Source: DASRFR01 sp035651455
Lineage (GTDB): Bacteria; Acidobacteriota; Terriglobia; Terriglobales; Acidobacteriaceae
Assembly (NCBI GenBank): GCA_035651455.1
Contig: DASRFR010000033.1
Span: forward strand, 41,318 to 105,317
Length of the DNA: 64,000 bases
Direction: 5' to 3'
Of this stretch, positions 1-8,905 are shown piece by piece (positions within the stretch are counted from its first letter, which is position 1; every line of letters starts with the position of its first letter). The notes under the pieces were generated by a model, which worked only from the letters and a program-made list of their open reading frames with translations, did no database searches and was not told where the DNA came from. A program made the position numbers and the translations under genes.

Positions 1-1100
1 TGTACACCTCGGGGTCGACCGGACGTCCGAAAGGCGTGATGCTGACCCACCAGAACGCGCTCACGTTTGTCGAGTGGTGCGCGGACACTTTTAAGGTCAC
101 CAGCGAAGACAATCTTTCGAATCATGCACCTTTGCATTTCGATCTCTCAGTATTCGACGTGTACAACGCCATCGAGGCGGGCGCAACCGTGCACATGGTC
201 ACGGAAGACATCGCACTTTTCCCGACTACGTTGGCCAGCTTCATCGAAACGCATGCCATCACGATCTGGTACTCGGTCCCATCGGCCTTGACCCTATTGC
301 TGCTGCACGGGAACCTGGATACGGGGAAGCTTGCCAAGCTGCGCATTATTCTTTTCGCCGGCGAAGTCTTCCCCATGAAGTACTTGCAACAGCTCGCCAA
401 GGTACTGCCGCAGGTTGAGCTTTATAACCTGTATGGTCCGACGGAGACCAACGTCTGCACCTATTACAAGGTGGAGCGCAGCCGCCTCGACAGCATGGAC
501 AAGCTGCCGATCGGCATCGCATGCGAGAACACCGAAGTCTTCGCGGTGAACGATCAAGATGAAATCGTGGGGAAGCCGGGGGATACGGGCGAGTTGTACG
601 TGCGCGGTCCGTCGGTGACCTATGGGTATTGGGCCGACGTGGAAAAGACGAAGAAGATGGTGGTGCCCAACCGTTTTCAGCATCATTTCGAAGAGAAGAT
701 GTATCGCACGGGAGACTTGGTGCAGCTGGCGGAAGATGGAAATTACTATTTCCTTGGACGCCGCGACAGCATGATCAAGAGCCGCGGCTATCGCATTGAA
801 CTGGGCGAGATTGAGACGGCTCTGTTGAGCCATGCAGCGATCAAGGAAGCGGCAGCCATTGCTATCCCCGATGAAATTGTGGGTAGCCGCATTCGGGCGG
901 TGGTTTCTTTGCACGAGGGCCATTCGACGAAAGCTGCGGAGCTGCAGCAGTATTGCGCGGCAAAGATTCCCGTATACATGATTCCCGAAGCCATTGAGTT
1001 CCGCGACGCTCTGCCCAAGACTTCGACTGGCAAGGTGGATCGCGTGCGGCTGGTGCAGGACAGCGTGCGTCCTGTGAACGAGTCGGTGACGGCTCAGTAA
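1..1100 (+). CDS. Stand-alone NRPS adenylation domain (5' truncated)
   Basis: Activates an amino acid as its adenylate and loads it on a carrier protein. The window opens inside core motif A3 (YTSGSTGRPKGV), so the N-terminal third is missing. A5 (NLYGPTET), A7 (YRTGDL), A8 (RGYRIELGEIE) and A10 (STGKVDR) follow in order, and the protein ends after the C-terminal subdomain with no fused carrier. Hand alignment to GrsA gives pocket residues D235 L236 F239 Y278 L299 A301 L322 V330 C331. That is very close to the code I remember for L-proline ligases of the PltF/RedM type, which supply pyrrolyl units. A free carrier protein starts 41 bases downstream, the same pairing as PltF/PltL. The expected acyl-CoA dehydrogenase partner, if present, lies outside the window. 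Family is certain; substrate is an inference. Confidence 0.95.
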   Translation, partial: YTSGSTGRPKGVMLTHQNALTFVEWCADTFKVTSEDNLSNHAPLHFDLSVFDVYNAIEAGATVHMVTEDIALFPTTLASFIETHAITIWYSVPSALTLLLLHGNLDTGKLAKLRIILFAGEVFPMKYLQQLAKVLPQVELYNLYGPTETNVCTYYKVERSRLDSMDKLPIGIACENTEVFAVNDQDEIVGKPGDTGELYVRGPSVTYGYWADVEKTKKMVVPNRFQHHFEEKMYRTGDLVQLAEDGNYYFLGRRDSMIKSRGYRIELGEIETALLSHAAIKEAAAIAIPDEIVGSRIRAVVSLHEGHSTKAAELQQYCAAKIPVYMIPEAIEFRDALPKTSTGKVDRVRLVQDSVRPVNESVTAQ

Positions 1101-1141
1101 CAGCATTCGACTTCTACATAACCTCAGGAGAACCATCGAAT

Positions 1142-1405
1142 ATGAGCACTGCAGCACAGTCGGTGAGAGAACAGATCCACGATTTCATCCAGGAAAATCT
1201 TGCGTCCGTGAAGGGTATCGATTCCTTCACCGATCAGGACTCGCTCATGGAGAGCGGCATCATCGATTCCCTGGGAATCTTCCGCCTGGTGTCATTCCTG
1301 GAAGATACCTTCGGAGTGCGCGTTGCCGACGAAGAGATCACACCGGAAAATCTGAAGAGCGTTGAAGTGATTGAAGAGCTCGTAAACCGCAAGAAAAAGA
1401 AGTAG
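1142..1405 (+). CDS. Discrete acyl/peptidyl carrier protein
   Basis: An 87-aa carrier protein. The phosphopantetheine attachment serine lies in the GIIDSLGIF motif (about residue 44), and the four-helix pattern and acidic surface are typical of PCP/ACP domains. The start codon is preceded by AGGAG at 1126-1130 with good spacing. It follows the truncated adenylation gene by 41 bases and is presumably its cognate carrier, as in PltF/PltL or DltA/DltC pairs. DltC-type D-alanylation is an alternative, but no dltB or dltD partner is visible and the following genes are NRPS genes. About 200 bases without a gene follow. They contain a weak stem-loop (arms 1422-1428 and 1433-1439, one G-U pair) with no clear T tract, so read-through into the next NRPS gene is likely. 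Confidence 0.93.
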   Translation: MSTAAQSVREQIHDFIQENLASVKGIDSFTDQDSLMESGIIDSLGIFRLVSFLEDTFGVRVADEEITPENLKSVEVIEELVNRKKKK

Positions 1406-1612
1406 GCGAGCTTTCGTTTTCGCGGCGCTTAGGCGTCGCATAATTTGATCCGCCGCATGGGCGGGAGAAGCGTGGGCGAGGATGTCTGCGGCTCACATCG
1501 GGTGGTTGACGTTCACGATGTGGCCGCGCATGTCCCCGCCCGTTGTGTTCTTCCAAGCAAGCTCAGATGGCGAGCGCAAATTCTATCTGCGCGTAATCTT
1601 TAGGACGTCTTG

Positions 1613-3505
1613 ATGGTCGACCCCACGCAAATTGAAGCGCCGGTTGCCGGGTGCCCAGAACCCAGCAACGGCTCACACCCACAGGAGCGCGATCCACGCT
1701 CAAAAGCTGGTCTTTGCGTGCACGAATTGGTTGCACAACAAGCGGCGAGCTCGCCGGGTGCTCCCGCGATCCTGTCGCAGTCTGAAGGACTCACGTACGG
1801 CGAGTTGAACCGGCGCGCAAACCGGCTGGCGCGGCATCTGCAATTGCTGGGACTTGGACGGGAGAAGCTTGCCGCCATTTACATGGAGCGGTCAAGTTGG
1901 CTGGTAGTGGCCGCATTGGCGGTTTTGAAAGCAGGAGGAGCATACGTTCCGATTGATCCGCAGGCACCGAGCGAGCGCGTGCGCTTCATGCTCCACGACG
2001 CTGGAGTCTCAGTGCTTCTCACCAGCAGCACGTTAACATCGCGTGCGCCGGCAGGGAAGTGGCGCGTCTGTGAAGTGGATGCCGAGTGGACGCTGTCGCC
2101 GGCACCTTCCGACGGAGAGATTGCGTCGGAGGTTAGCGAGTCCGATTTGGCGTACGTGATCTACACGTCGGGGTCCACTGGTCAGCCGAAAGGCGTGGAA
2201 ATCCCTCACGCCGGTTTGAGCAACCTGGTGGCCTGGCATCGACGGGCGTTCGCTGTGACCAATGCCGATCGGGCCAGTTTGCAAGCCGCGCTGGGCTTTG
2301 ACGCGAGCGTCTGGGAGTTGTGGCCCTACCTGGCCAGTGGCGCGACTATTCGCATTGCCCCCGAGTCGATCCGGAATTCGCCCGAGCTTCTGCGCGACTG
2401 GCTGGTATCGCAGAAGATCACAATCACTTTCCTTTCGACCGCTCTCGCTGAGAGCATGCTCAACCTCAAATGGCCACCGAATACGGCGCTTCGGATTCTG
2501 TTGACCGGCGCCGACGCTCTGCAACAACGGCCGTCGTCGCGGCTGCCATTCCAACTGGTCAATAACTACGGCCCAACCGAGTGCACGGTCGTGGTGACGT
2601 CGGGGCGGGTGGAAAGCAAAGAATCCGCAAGCGGAATCCCCTCGATTGGCCGAGCTATTGATGGTGTTTCTGTTCACATTCTTGACGAAGGCATGCGGGC
2701 GGTGCCGGAAGGAACTGCGGGCGAGATTTACGTGGGCGGCGCCGGGCTGGCGCGTGGTTATCGAAATCAGCCCGCGCTGACGGCACAAAGATTCGTGCAC
2801 AATCCGCTCAGTGGCGAGCGGTTCTATCGTACCGGGGATCTCGCTCGCCAGTTGCCCAACGGAGAAATCGAATTCCTCGGCCGCGTGGACGATCAGATCA
2901 AGATTCGCGGCTACCGCGTTGAACCGCTGGAAATCGCAACCGCGCTGAACTCACATCCTGACGTGCAGAGCAACGTGGTGATTGCGCGCGAGGATCAGAA
3001 AGGCGAAAAGCGGCTGGTCGCCTATGTTGTGCCGCGCGCCAATGCGGCATTGCGCGCTGCTGAACTTCGCCGTCATGTTGGAAGTCAGCTACCCGATTAC
3101 ATGATCCCGGCGGTCTTCTTGAAGGTCGACAGCATTCCGGTAACTGCCAACGGGAAAGCAGATCGCGCAGCGCTCCCGAAGCCGGACGAAAGCAACATTC
3201 TGCGCGACCACGAATACGTCGAGCCGAACAGCCTGGTGGAAAAAAGGCTGGCAGAGATTGCCGCGCCGCTCCTTAAAGTGGACCGCATCGGGCGCACGGA
3301 TAATTTCTTTTTGCTCGGCGGCCATTCGCTTTTGGGGACGCAGTTGATCACCAGGATCCAGGAAGCGTTTGGCGTCGAATTGAGTCTGCTTAGCCTCTTC
3401 GATCATCCGACGATTGCCGCCATGGCAGGGGAGATCGAAAAATTAATCTTCGCCAAGCTGGAAAATGGCGAAGAAGCCCCCGCCAATCTCGAGGAAGCGA
3501 GCTAG
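1613..3505 (+). CDS. NRPS A-PCP didomain protein, probable leucine-activating
   Basis: A 630-aa adenylation plus carrier didomain with no condensation or thioesterase domain. A3 (YTSGSTGQPKGV), A5 (NNYGPTE), A7 (YRTGDLA), A8 (KIRGYRVEPLEIA) and A10 (TANGKADR) are intact. The PCP motif DNFFLLGGHSLLG places the phosphopantetheine serine near residue 572. The pocket read against GrsA is D235 A236 W239 F278 L299 G301 N322 V330 V331 plus the A10 lysine, identical to the classical Leu code DAWFLGNVVK. ATG at 1613 is preferred over the in-frame TTG at 1610 because AGGA at 1602-1605 is well spaced from it. The stop overlaps the GTG start of the P450 gene by one base, indicating translational coupling. 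A-PCP plus P450 is the arrangement of NovH/NovI and NikP1/NikQ, where the tethered amino acid is beta-hydroxylated. Confidence 0.95.
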   Translation: MVDPTQIEAPVAGCPEPSNGSHPQERDPRSKAGLCVHELVAQQAASSPGAPAILSQSEGLTYGELNRRANRLARHLQLLGLGREKLAAIYMERSSWLVVAALAVLKAGGAYVPIDPQAPSERVRFMLHDAGVSVLLTSSTLTSRAPAGKWRVCEVDAEWTLSPAPSDGEIASEVSESDLAYVIYTSGSTGQPKGVEIPHAGLSNLVAWHRRAFAVTNADRASLQAALGFDASVWELWPYLASGATIRIAPESIRNSPELLRDWLVSQKITITFLSTALAESMLNLKWPPNTALRILLTGADALQQRPSSRLPFQLVNNYGPTECTVVVTSGRVESKESASGIPSIGRAIDGVSVHILDEGMRAVPEGTAGEIYVGGAGLARGYRNQPALTAQRFVHNPLSGERFYRTGDLARQLPNGEIEFLGRVDDQIKIRGYRVEPLEIATALNSHPDVQSNVVIAREDQKGEKRLVAYVVPRANAALRAAELRRHVGSQLPDYMIPAVFLKVDSIPVTANGKADRAALPKPDESNILRDHEYVEPNSLVEKRLAEIAAPLLKVDRIGRTDNFFLLGGHSLLGTQLITRIQEAFGVELSLLSLFDHPTIAAMAGEIEKLIFAKLENGEEAPANLEEAS

Positions 3506-4773
3506 TGCCGCCGGGAACGCAATCTGCGTCGCGCGTGGAAAATCCGGACGCTGCGCTCAGCCTTTATCACCTCCTTGACCCCGAGGTTCTGGCCAACCCC
3601 TATCCTCTGTTCCACCGATTGCGGCGTGAAGATCCCGTGCACTGGGATCCCTTTCTCCATGCTTGGGTGGTGACCCGCTACCCGGAAGTTCTCGAAGTCC
3701 TGCACACCTTTTCCGCCGACCGCACACCCACACCTGAACAACTTACCAGCATGGGATTGTCGCGGCTGAATCCCATTGCGCAAGTCATGGTGCGCCAGAT
3801 GCTCTTTATGGACGCGCCTGCACACACACGTCTGCGCGGATTGGCGTCAAAGGCTTTCATGCCGGCGCAAGTGGAGAAGTTGAAATCGCATATCCGCGAG
3901 ATCGTGGATCATTTGCTCGATGAAATCGAAAACAAGGGCAAGATGGAGGTCATCGCGGATTTGGCCGAACCGCTGCCGGCCATAGTGACCGCTGAAATGC
4001 TTGGCGTTCCGGCGGAGGATCGCCATCAGCTCAAGGCCTGGTCGGCCAATTTTGCGGAAATGTTGGGAAACTTTCAGCACAATCCAGAGCACGCGCAACT
4101 GATGCTGCGGACTGTAGACGACATGAGTTCGTATTTTCGCGACGCAGTCCACGAAATGCGGAAGCATCCGCGGGAAGGCTTGATCAATTCTCTGCTTACG
4201 GCTGAGATTGACGGCGACCGGCTGTCGGAAGAAGAAGTCATCGCTAACACGATCGTGACTATGGTTGGAGGGCAGGAAACAACCACGAATCTGATCGGCA
4301 ATGGGCTGCTCACGCTGTTGCGGAATCCCGAGCAGATGGAGAAACTGCGCGGAGACTTGTCTCTGATTGCGTCAGCCGTCGAAGAAATGCTGCGGTTTGA
4401 GAGCCCAAGTCAGCACACGGCGCGGCTATCGCCCTCCGACCGCGAACTGGGCGGCAAGACGATTCGCAAGCGGCAGGCGGTGATCGCGGTGATGGCCGCA
4501 GCCAATCGCGATCCCGAGCGATTCCCTGATCCTGACCGCTTCGACATTACGCGCGCGGATAATCGACACCTCGCCTTCGGCTATGCGGCCCACTTCTGCT
4601 TTGGCGCTCCGCTGGCGCGTGCCGAAGGGCAAATCGCATTCGAGATGTTGCTTCGCCGTTTTCCAAGCATTCAGATGGAACCGCAAAAACTGGAGTGGCG
4701 CACGAATCTTGGACTGCGCGGACTCAAGTCACTGCACGTCACCTTCGCAGCTCCAACCCCTGCCAGCAACTGA
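3505..4773 (+). CDS. Cytochrome P450, probable beta-hydroxylase of a PCP-bound amino acid
   Basis: A 422-aa soluble bacterial P450. The I-helix region reads MVGGQETTTN, the ExxR motif is in EEMLRFESP, and the heme loop is FGYAAHFCFGAPLAR with the thiolate Cys at about residue 365. A conserved cysteine loop and normal length suggest an active enzyme. It starts with GTG inside the TAG stop of the upstream A-PCP gene, so the two proteins are probably made in equal amounts. P450s placed this way (NovI, NikQ and relatives) hydroxylate the beta carbon of an amino acid held on the carrier. If the upstream Leu code is right, the product would be beta-hydroxyleucyl-S-PCP. The redox partner is not obvious here; the ferredoxin-NADP reductase at 62695-63477 is far away. 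Family is certain; substrate is inferred. Confidence 0.96.
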   Translation: MPPGTQSASRVENPDAALSLYHLLDPEVLANPYPLFHRLRREDPVHWDPFLHAWVVTRYPEVLEVLHTFSADRTPTPEQLTSMGLSRLNPIAQVMVRQMLFMDAPAHTRLRGLASKAFMPAQVEKLKSHIREIVDHLLDEIENKGKMEVIADLAEPLPAIVTAEMLGVPAEDRHQLKAWSANFAEMLGNFQHNPEHAQLMLRTVDDMSSYFRDAVHEMRKHPREGLINSLLTAEIDGDRLSEEEVIANTIVTMVGGQETTTNLIGNGLLTLLRNPEQMEKLRGDLSLIASAVEEMLRFESPSQHTARLSPSDRELGGKTIRKRQAVIAVMAAANRDPERFPDPDRFDITRADNRHLAFGYAAHFCFGAPLARAEGQIAFEMLLRRFPSIQMEPQKLEWRTNLGLRGLKSLHVTFAAPTPASN

Positions 4774-4786
4774 TCAGGTCATTAGA

Positions 4787-7489
4787 GTGAATCCGTCCGC
4801 ACAAACATCGGTCGACACAGCACCCGTTTCGAATGGGAACGGATCTGCCCGCATGAGCGATGCGGAGCGCCACAAGATCCTAGTGGAATGGAATAACACC
4901 GCAGCACCTTATCCTTCCGGAAAGTGCGTTCACCAGCTGATCGAGGAACAGGCGCAGCGCACGCCGGACGCCGTTGCGGTGGAGCAGGAACAAAGACGGC
5001 TCACTTATCGCGAACTGGACGAGCGGGCAAATCAGCTGGCTGCGCTCCTGCGCACAAGGAAGGTTGGCGCTGATGTGCCGGTCGGGATTTGCCTGAAGCG
5101 ATCACCTGAGCTGACCATCGCACTGCTCGGCGTCATGAAGGCCGGCGGCGCATGCCTGCCGCTCGATCCCGATTATCCGCAGGATCGGCTCGCCTACATG
5201 CTGGAGGATTCGCACGCACCTGTGCTGCTGACCGAGCCGGGACTGCTTGCCGGGCCAGGAAATGGCAAGTATGCCGTGGTCGACTTCACGCCCGACTGGG
5301 CGATACTGGAAGGCCACGGTCGCGAAAGCGTCCACAGCCCAGTGACCCCGACCAACCTTGCGTACGTGATCTATACGTCGGGTTCGACGGGGAAACCGCG
5401 CGGAGTGCTTCTGAGCCACCGCGGGCTGGTGAATCACAACACAGCGGCCGTTCGCCTATACGACATTCGGCCCAGCGATCGCGTCCTGCAGTTCTCATCC
5501 ATCAGCTTCGATATTGCTGTCGAGGAGATTTTCCCTACCTGGATTGCGGGTGGAACCGTGGTTCTTCGCACCGAACAGATGCCGCTTGCCGCGTTGGAGT
5601 TTCTGCGCTGGATCGAGCAACGCCGCATCACCGTGCTGGACGTGCCTACCGCCTACTGGCACGAACTAGTGCGTGAACTCGGAGACAACGGTGGAAAGCT
5701 TCCCCTCACCCTGCGGACCTTAATTGTTGGCGGCGAGAAGGCGTCAGCGTCGGCTTACAGTTCGTGGTTGAACGCCGGTGGCGACCGCGTGCGCTGGTTC
5801 AATACGTATGGGCCAACAGAAGCGAGTGTCATAGCGACCGCCTATGAGCCAGATCCGTTGCAGCCCATACCAGCGAATCTGCCGATCGGGCGGCCGATCG
5901 CAAACGTGCGTCTGTACATTCTTGATGAGCAGTTGCAACCGGTGCCGGCCGGATGCAGCGGGGAGTTGCATATCGGCGGCCCGGGCGTGGCGCGCGGTTA
6001 TCTAAACCGCCCCGACCTCACGGATACAAAATTTATTCGCAATCCGTTCAGCAACGAAGACGGTGCGCGTCTGTACAAGACCGGCGACCTGGTCCGCTAT
6101 CTGGCTGACGGAAACATCGAGTTTATCGGGCGCACAGATTTTCAGGTCAAGATACGTGGCTTCCGCGTGGAACTCGGCGAGATCGATGCCGCATTGGAAA
6201 CGCATGCGGCAGTCGCGGGCGCGGTGGTGATTGCACGAGAAGTGGCGGGGGAGAAGCGGCTCACCGCGTATGTAGTACCGGCAGGGACTCCGGCGAGTGT
6301 CGCCGAGTTGCGCACTTTTCTCAAGAGCAAGCTGCCGGAGTACATGGTTCCGGCGGAATTTGTATTTCTCGACTCTTTTCCGCTTACCCCCAATGGAAAG
6401 GTCGACCGCAAGGCGCTACCTGAGCCCAGAGCTGGGGACGCCGTCGCACACGACAATTTTGTTGCCCCGCGCGACGCCTTCGAGATCCGCATGGCGAAGC
6501 TCTGGGAACAGGTGCTGGGCGTCCATTCTATCGGCGTGCAGCAGAATTTTTTTGAGCTCGGCGGACATTCGCTCCTGGCGATTCGCCTGATGACTCGCAT
6601 CGAGAAGGAATTTGGCAAGAAGTTGCTCATCACCGTTCTCATTCAGGCTCCCACCATCGAAAAGCTTGCTGCCGTGGTGCGCGATGAAGCCGCAACCCCA
6701 TGGTCAGCTGTTGTGCCACTCCAGCCGATGGGCACGCGGCCCCCGCTGTTTTTTGTTCATGGGCTTGGCGGCACCGTGTTGCGCTTCAACGATCTTTCTC
6801 GCGAGATGCTGCCCGACCAGCCTTTCTACGGGATCCAGGCGCAAGGACTGGACGGCAAACAGCCCTGCCTCAGTCGCGTTGAGGACATGGTTGATCTGTA
6901 CTACCGACACCTGCGAAATGCGCAGCCTCAAGGCCCATATTTTCTAGGCGGGTACTCATTCGGGGGCTTGGTGGCTCTGGAGCTGGCGAGGAAATGCATT
7001 GCCGAAGGAGAAGAAGTGCCTCTTGTCGCTCTCGTGGACACCTACATCATGGAGCAGCAGGCAAGCGATTCGCTGATGGGACGTTTCCTTTCGCTGAGTG
7101 CTGGTCAGAAAATGGCCTACATGCGCAAAAGAGCCAGGCGCTACGGCAAAGGCATCAAGCGGCGCGTCGCCATGTTGAAAATGCCGCTGCCCTTCAAGCG
7201 GGTGCGCGAGGCTTGCGCAATGGCAGAGAAGAATTACCAGCCGCGTGTCTACCCCGGGTCCATCGAGCTCTTCCGCGCGAGTGAGAAAGGTCTACGCGGT
7301 CTGGATGGCGCGCATGGCGGCTGGCGTAGGTATGCCGCCGGCGGTTTGCACATTCACGAGATCGCCGGAGATCACGGCAGCATCGTCAACCAGCCGCAGG
7401 TAAAGATTCTTGCCGCCGAATTGCGAGCCGCGGTTGATCGTGCACAGGCGCAGTATGAGCGAGGCCTGATGGCCAGCGAAGTGTCATGA
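4787..7489 (+). CDS. NRPS A-PCP-TE tridomain protein
   Basis: About 900 aa: a short C-domain-like leader (MSDAERHKILVEWNNT), a complete adenylation domain (A3 YTSGSTGKPRGV, A5 NTYGPTE, A7 YKTGDLV, A10 TPNGKVDR), a carrier (ELGGHSLLAIRL) and a type I thioesterase. The TE has a normal GGYSFGG elbow with Ser near residue 724, and an Asp in VALVDTY. There is no condensation domain. The pocket reads D235 I236 E239 D278 I299 G301 T322 V330 I331. Two acidic pocket residues would suit a basic side chain, but I do not assign a substrate. GTG at 4787, 14 bases after the P450 stop, is chosen as start; ATG at 4853 is an alternative. The reading frame continues open upstream into the P450 gene, but that stretch is not NRPS-like. 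This protein could load, modify and release one residue, or hand it over in trans. Confidence 0.95.
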   Translation: MNPSAQTSVDTAPVSNGNGSARMSDAERHKILVEWNNTAAPYPSGKCVHQLIEEQAQRTPDAVAVEQEQRRLTYRELDERANQLAALLRTRKVGADVPVGICLKRSPELTIALLGVMKAGGACLPLDPDYPQDRLAYMLEDSHAPVLLTEPGLLAGPGNGKYAVVDFTPDWAILEGHGRESVHSPVTPTNLAYVIYTSGSTGKPRGVLLSHRGLVNHNTAAVRLYDIRPSDRVLQFSSISFDIAVEEIFPTWIAGGTVVLRTEQMPLAALEFLRWIEQRRITVLDVPTAYWHELVRELGDNGGKLPLTLRTLIVGGEKASASAYSSWLNAGGDRVRWFNTYGPTEASVIATAYEPDPLQPIPANLPIGRPIANVRLYILDEQLQPVPAGCSGELHIGGPGVARGYLNRPDLTDTKFIRNPFSNEDGARLYKTGDLVRYLADGNIEFIGRTDFQVKIRGFRVELGEIDAALETHAAVAGAVVIAREVAGEKRLTAYVVPAGTPASVAELRTFLKSKLPEYMVPAEFVFLDSFPLTPNGKVDRKALPEPRAGDAVAHDNFVAPRDAFEIRMAKLWEQVLGVHSIGVQQNFFELGGHSLLAIRLMTRIEKEFGKKLLITVLIQAPTIEKLAAVVRDEAATPWSAVVPLQPMGTRPPLFFVHGLGGTVLRFNDLSREMLPDQPFYGIQAQGLDGKQPCLSRVEDMVDLYYRHLRNAQPQGPYFLGGYSFGGLVALELARKCIAEGEEVPLVALVDTYIMEQQASDSLMGRFLSLSAGQKMAYMRKRARRYGKGIKRRVAMLKMPLPFKRVREACAMAEKNYQPRVYPGSIELFRASEKGLRGLDGAHGGWRRYAAGGLHIHEIAGDHGSIVNQPQVKILAAELRAAVDRAQAQYERGLMASEVS

Positions 7490-7519
7490 GCGCTGCAGGT
7501 TTTCAGACAGGAGATTTGA

Positions 7520-8905
7520 TTGTCAGATCAAGAGAAGAACGGCGTGGCGCTGGCCGAGGCAGAAACGGCGGATGCCAAGCCGTCTGTGTTTAGCCGCGAA
7601 TTTATTTTCGGCAAGCTGCTGCGCTGGATCACCAAGGGTGGTCTGGCGGTCCTGGATTACGGGCTAATTTCGGGCTCGAACTTCCTCTTGGGCGTGCTTC
7701 TGGGCCGCTGGATGTCGCCCGATCAATATGGCGCTTACGCGCTTTCCTTCAGCATTTTCATCCTGGTTTCGTTTCTCTATCAGGCGCTGCTGCTTGAGCC
7801 CCTCTCGGTATTCTCAGGATCGGTGTATCGCGACAACATTCGCGGCTACTTAAAAGCGACGGTCTGGATGCACTGGGGAATATCGTTTGTGGTTTGCGCA
7901 ATCCTCGCGTCAGTGGCATTAATTGGCCGAGTGTATGGACATTCCCCGGTGTTCCCAATCGCCCTCACCGGCATGACCATCGCAACGCCATTCGTGTTGA
8001 TACACGGACTGGGACGGCGCGGTTTCTACTTGAAAATTTCGCCCGGCCCGGCCGCGTTTGGCTCAACGTTCTATTGCATTTTGGTGACCGGTGGCGTGTT
8101 CTTCGTATATCACGAGGGATGGCTTTCGGCGTTCACCGCATTCCTGGTGATGGGCTTCGCGGCGCTGGTCAGCGGAATCGTGATGCTGTTCCAGTTGAAT
8201 GCCGCGCTTGATCCCGCAACCGGCCGACCGACTTTTCGCGACACCTGGAAAAGACATTGGGAATACGGCCGCTGGGCGCTGGGCGCCTGCGTCGTCGGCT
8301 GGGTGCCCAACTACGTTTATGTGCCGGTAGTCAGCAGCTTCTCAGGGTTAGCGGCCGCCGCGGAACTCAGAGCGTTGATGAACCTGGCCGCTCCCGTGCT
8401 GCAGACCTACGCGGCACTGTCGATGTTATTCCTGCCGTTCGCGGCACGCGTGCAGGATGAAGGCGGTCGCGCCGCGGCATCCAGTCTGACGAAGAAACTG
8501 GCGGCTTTGTTTGTGGCCGGTGCGCTTGCATACTGGGCGGTCATCATTCCGCTGCGACTGCAGATCTTTCACCTGTTGTACGCGGGAAAATATTCGGATT
8601 CTGCCTACCTGGTACCGTTTTTTGCCATTGAGACCATCGTGTGGAGCGCCAGCCTGGGGCCGGCAATCCTGCTGCGCGCCATGGAAGCTCCGCGAGCATT
8701 ATTCTTTGCCAACCTGGCAGCCAGCGGGGTGGCCCTGATCTTCGGAATTCCGGCAACGCGCTATTTCGGCCTGCGCGGGGTGGTTGCGAGTATGATCTTC
8801 GCCAATGCCGTTTATGTCGTAGTGGCCTTCATCCTGCACGGTCGCAAAGTCATGACGCTCAAGTCGCCGACCCTGAACTTGAGCGATGCGGTCCCCGCCG
8901 ACTGA
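7520..8905 (+). CDS. MOP-superfamily flippase/exporter (polysaccharide biosynthesis type)
   Basis: A 461-aa integral membrane protein with about 12 to 14 hydrophobic segments and the N-terminal SNFLLGVLLGRWMSPDQYGAYALS pattern of Wzx-like oligosaccharide flippases and related MATE-fold carriers (about residues 50-75). A hydrophilic N-terminal stretch of about 30 residues precedes the first membrane segment. It starts with TTG at 7520 behind AGGAG at 7509-7513, 30 bases after the A-PCP-TE stop, and runs co-directionally into the deacetylase gene. In this position it is the best candidate exporter for the peptide product, or for a glycolipid or glycopeptide intermediate. Wzx-type flippases normally move lipid-linked glycans, so a link to exopolysaccharide cannot be excluded. 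The family call is good; the substrate is unknown. Confidence 0.85.
   Translation: MSDQEKNGVALAEAETADAKPSVFSREFIFGKLLRWITKGGLAVLDYGLISGSNFLLGVLLGRWMSPDQYGAYALSFSIFILVSFLYQALLLEPLSVFSGSVYRDNIRGYLKATVWMHWGISFVVCAILASVALIGRVYGHSPVFPIALTGMTIATPFVLIHGLGRRGFYLKISPGPAAFGSTFYCILVTGGVFFVYHEGWLSAFTAFLVMGFAALVSGIVMLFQLNAALDPATGRPTFRDTWKRHWEYGRWALGACVVGWVPNYVYVPVVSSFSGLAAAAELRALMNLAAPVLQTYAALSMLFLPFAARVQDEGGRAAASSLTKKLAALFVAGALAYWAVIIPLRLQIFHLLYAGKYSDSAYLVPFFAIETIVWSASLGPAILLRAMEAPRALFFANLAASGVALIFGIPATRYFGLRGVVASMIFANAVYVVVAFILHGRKVMTLKSPTLNLSDAVPAD

Noticed and set aside
294..1157. Long minus-strand open frame (287 aa) opposite the first adenylation gene
   Set aside because: It is antisense to a clear A domain and shows arginine/histidine-rich composition typical of a shadow frame.
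2033..2800. Minus-strand open frame of 255 aa
   Set aside because: Antisense to the A-PCP gene; no motif and shadow-like composition.
4583..4786. Upstream extension of the A-PCP-TE frame into the P450 gene
   Set aside because: The extra residues overlap the P450 heme region and are not NRPS-like; starts at 4787 or 4853 are better.
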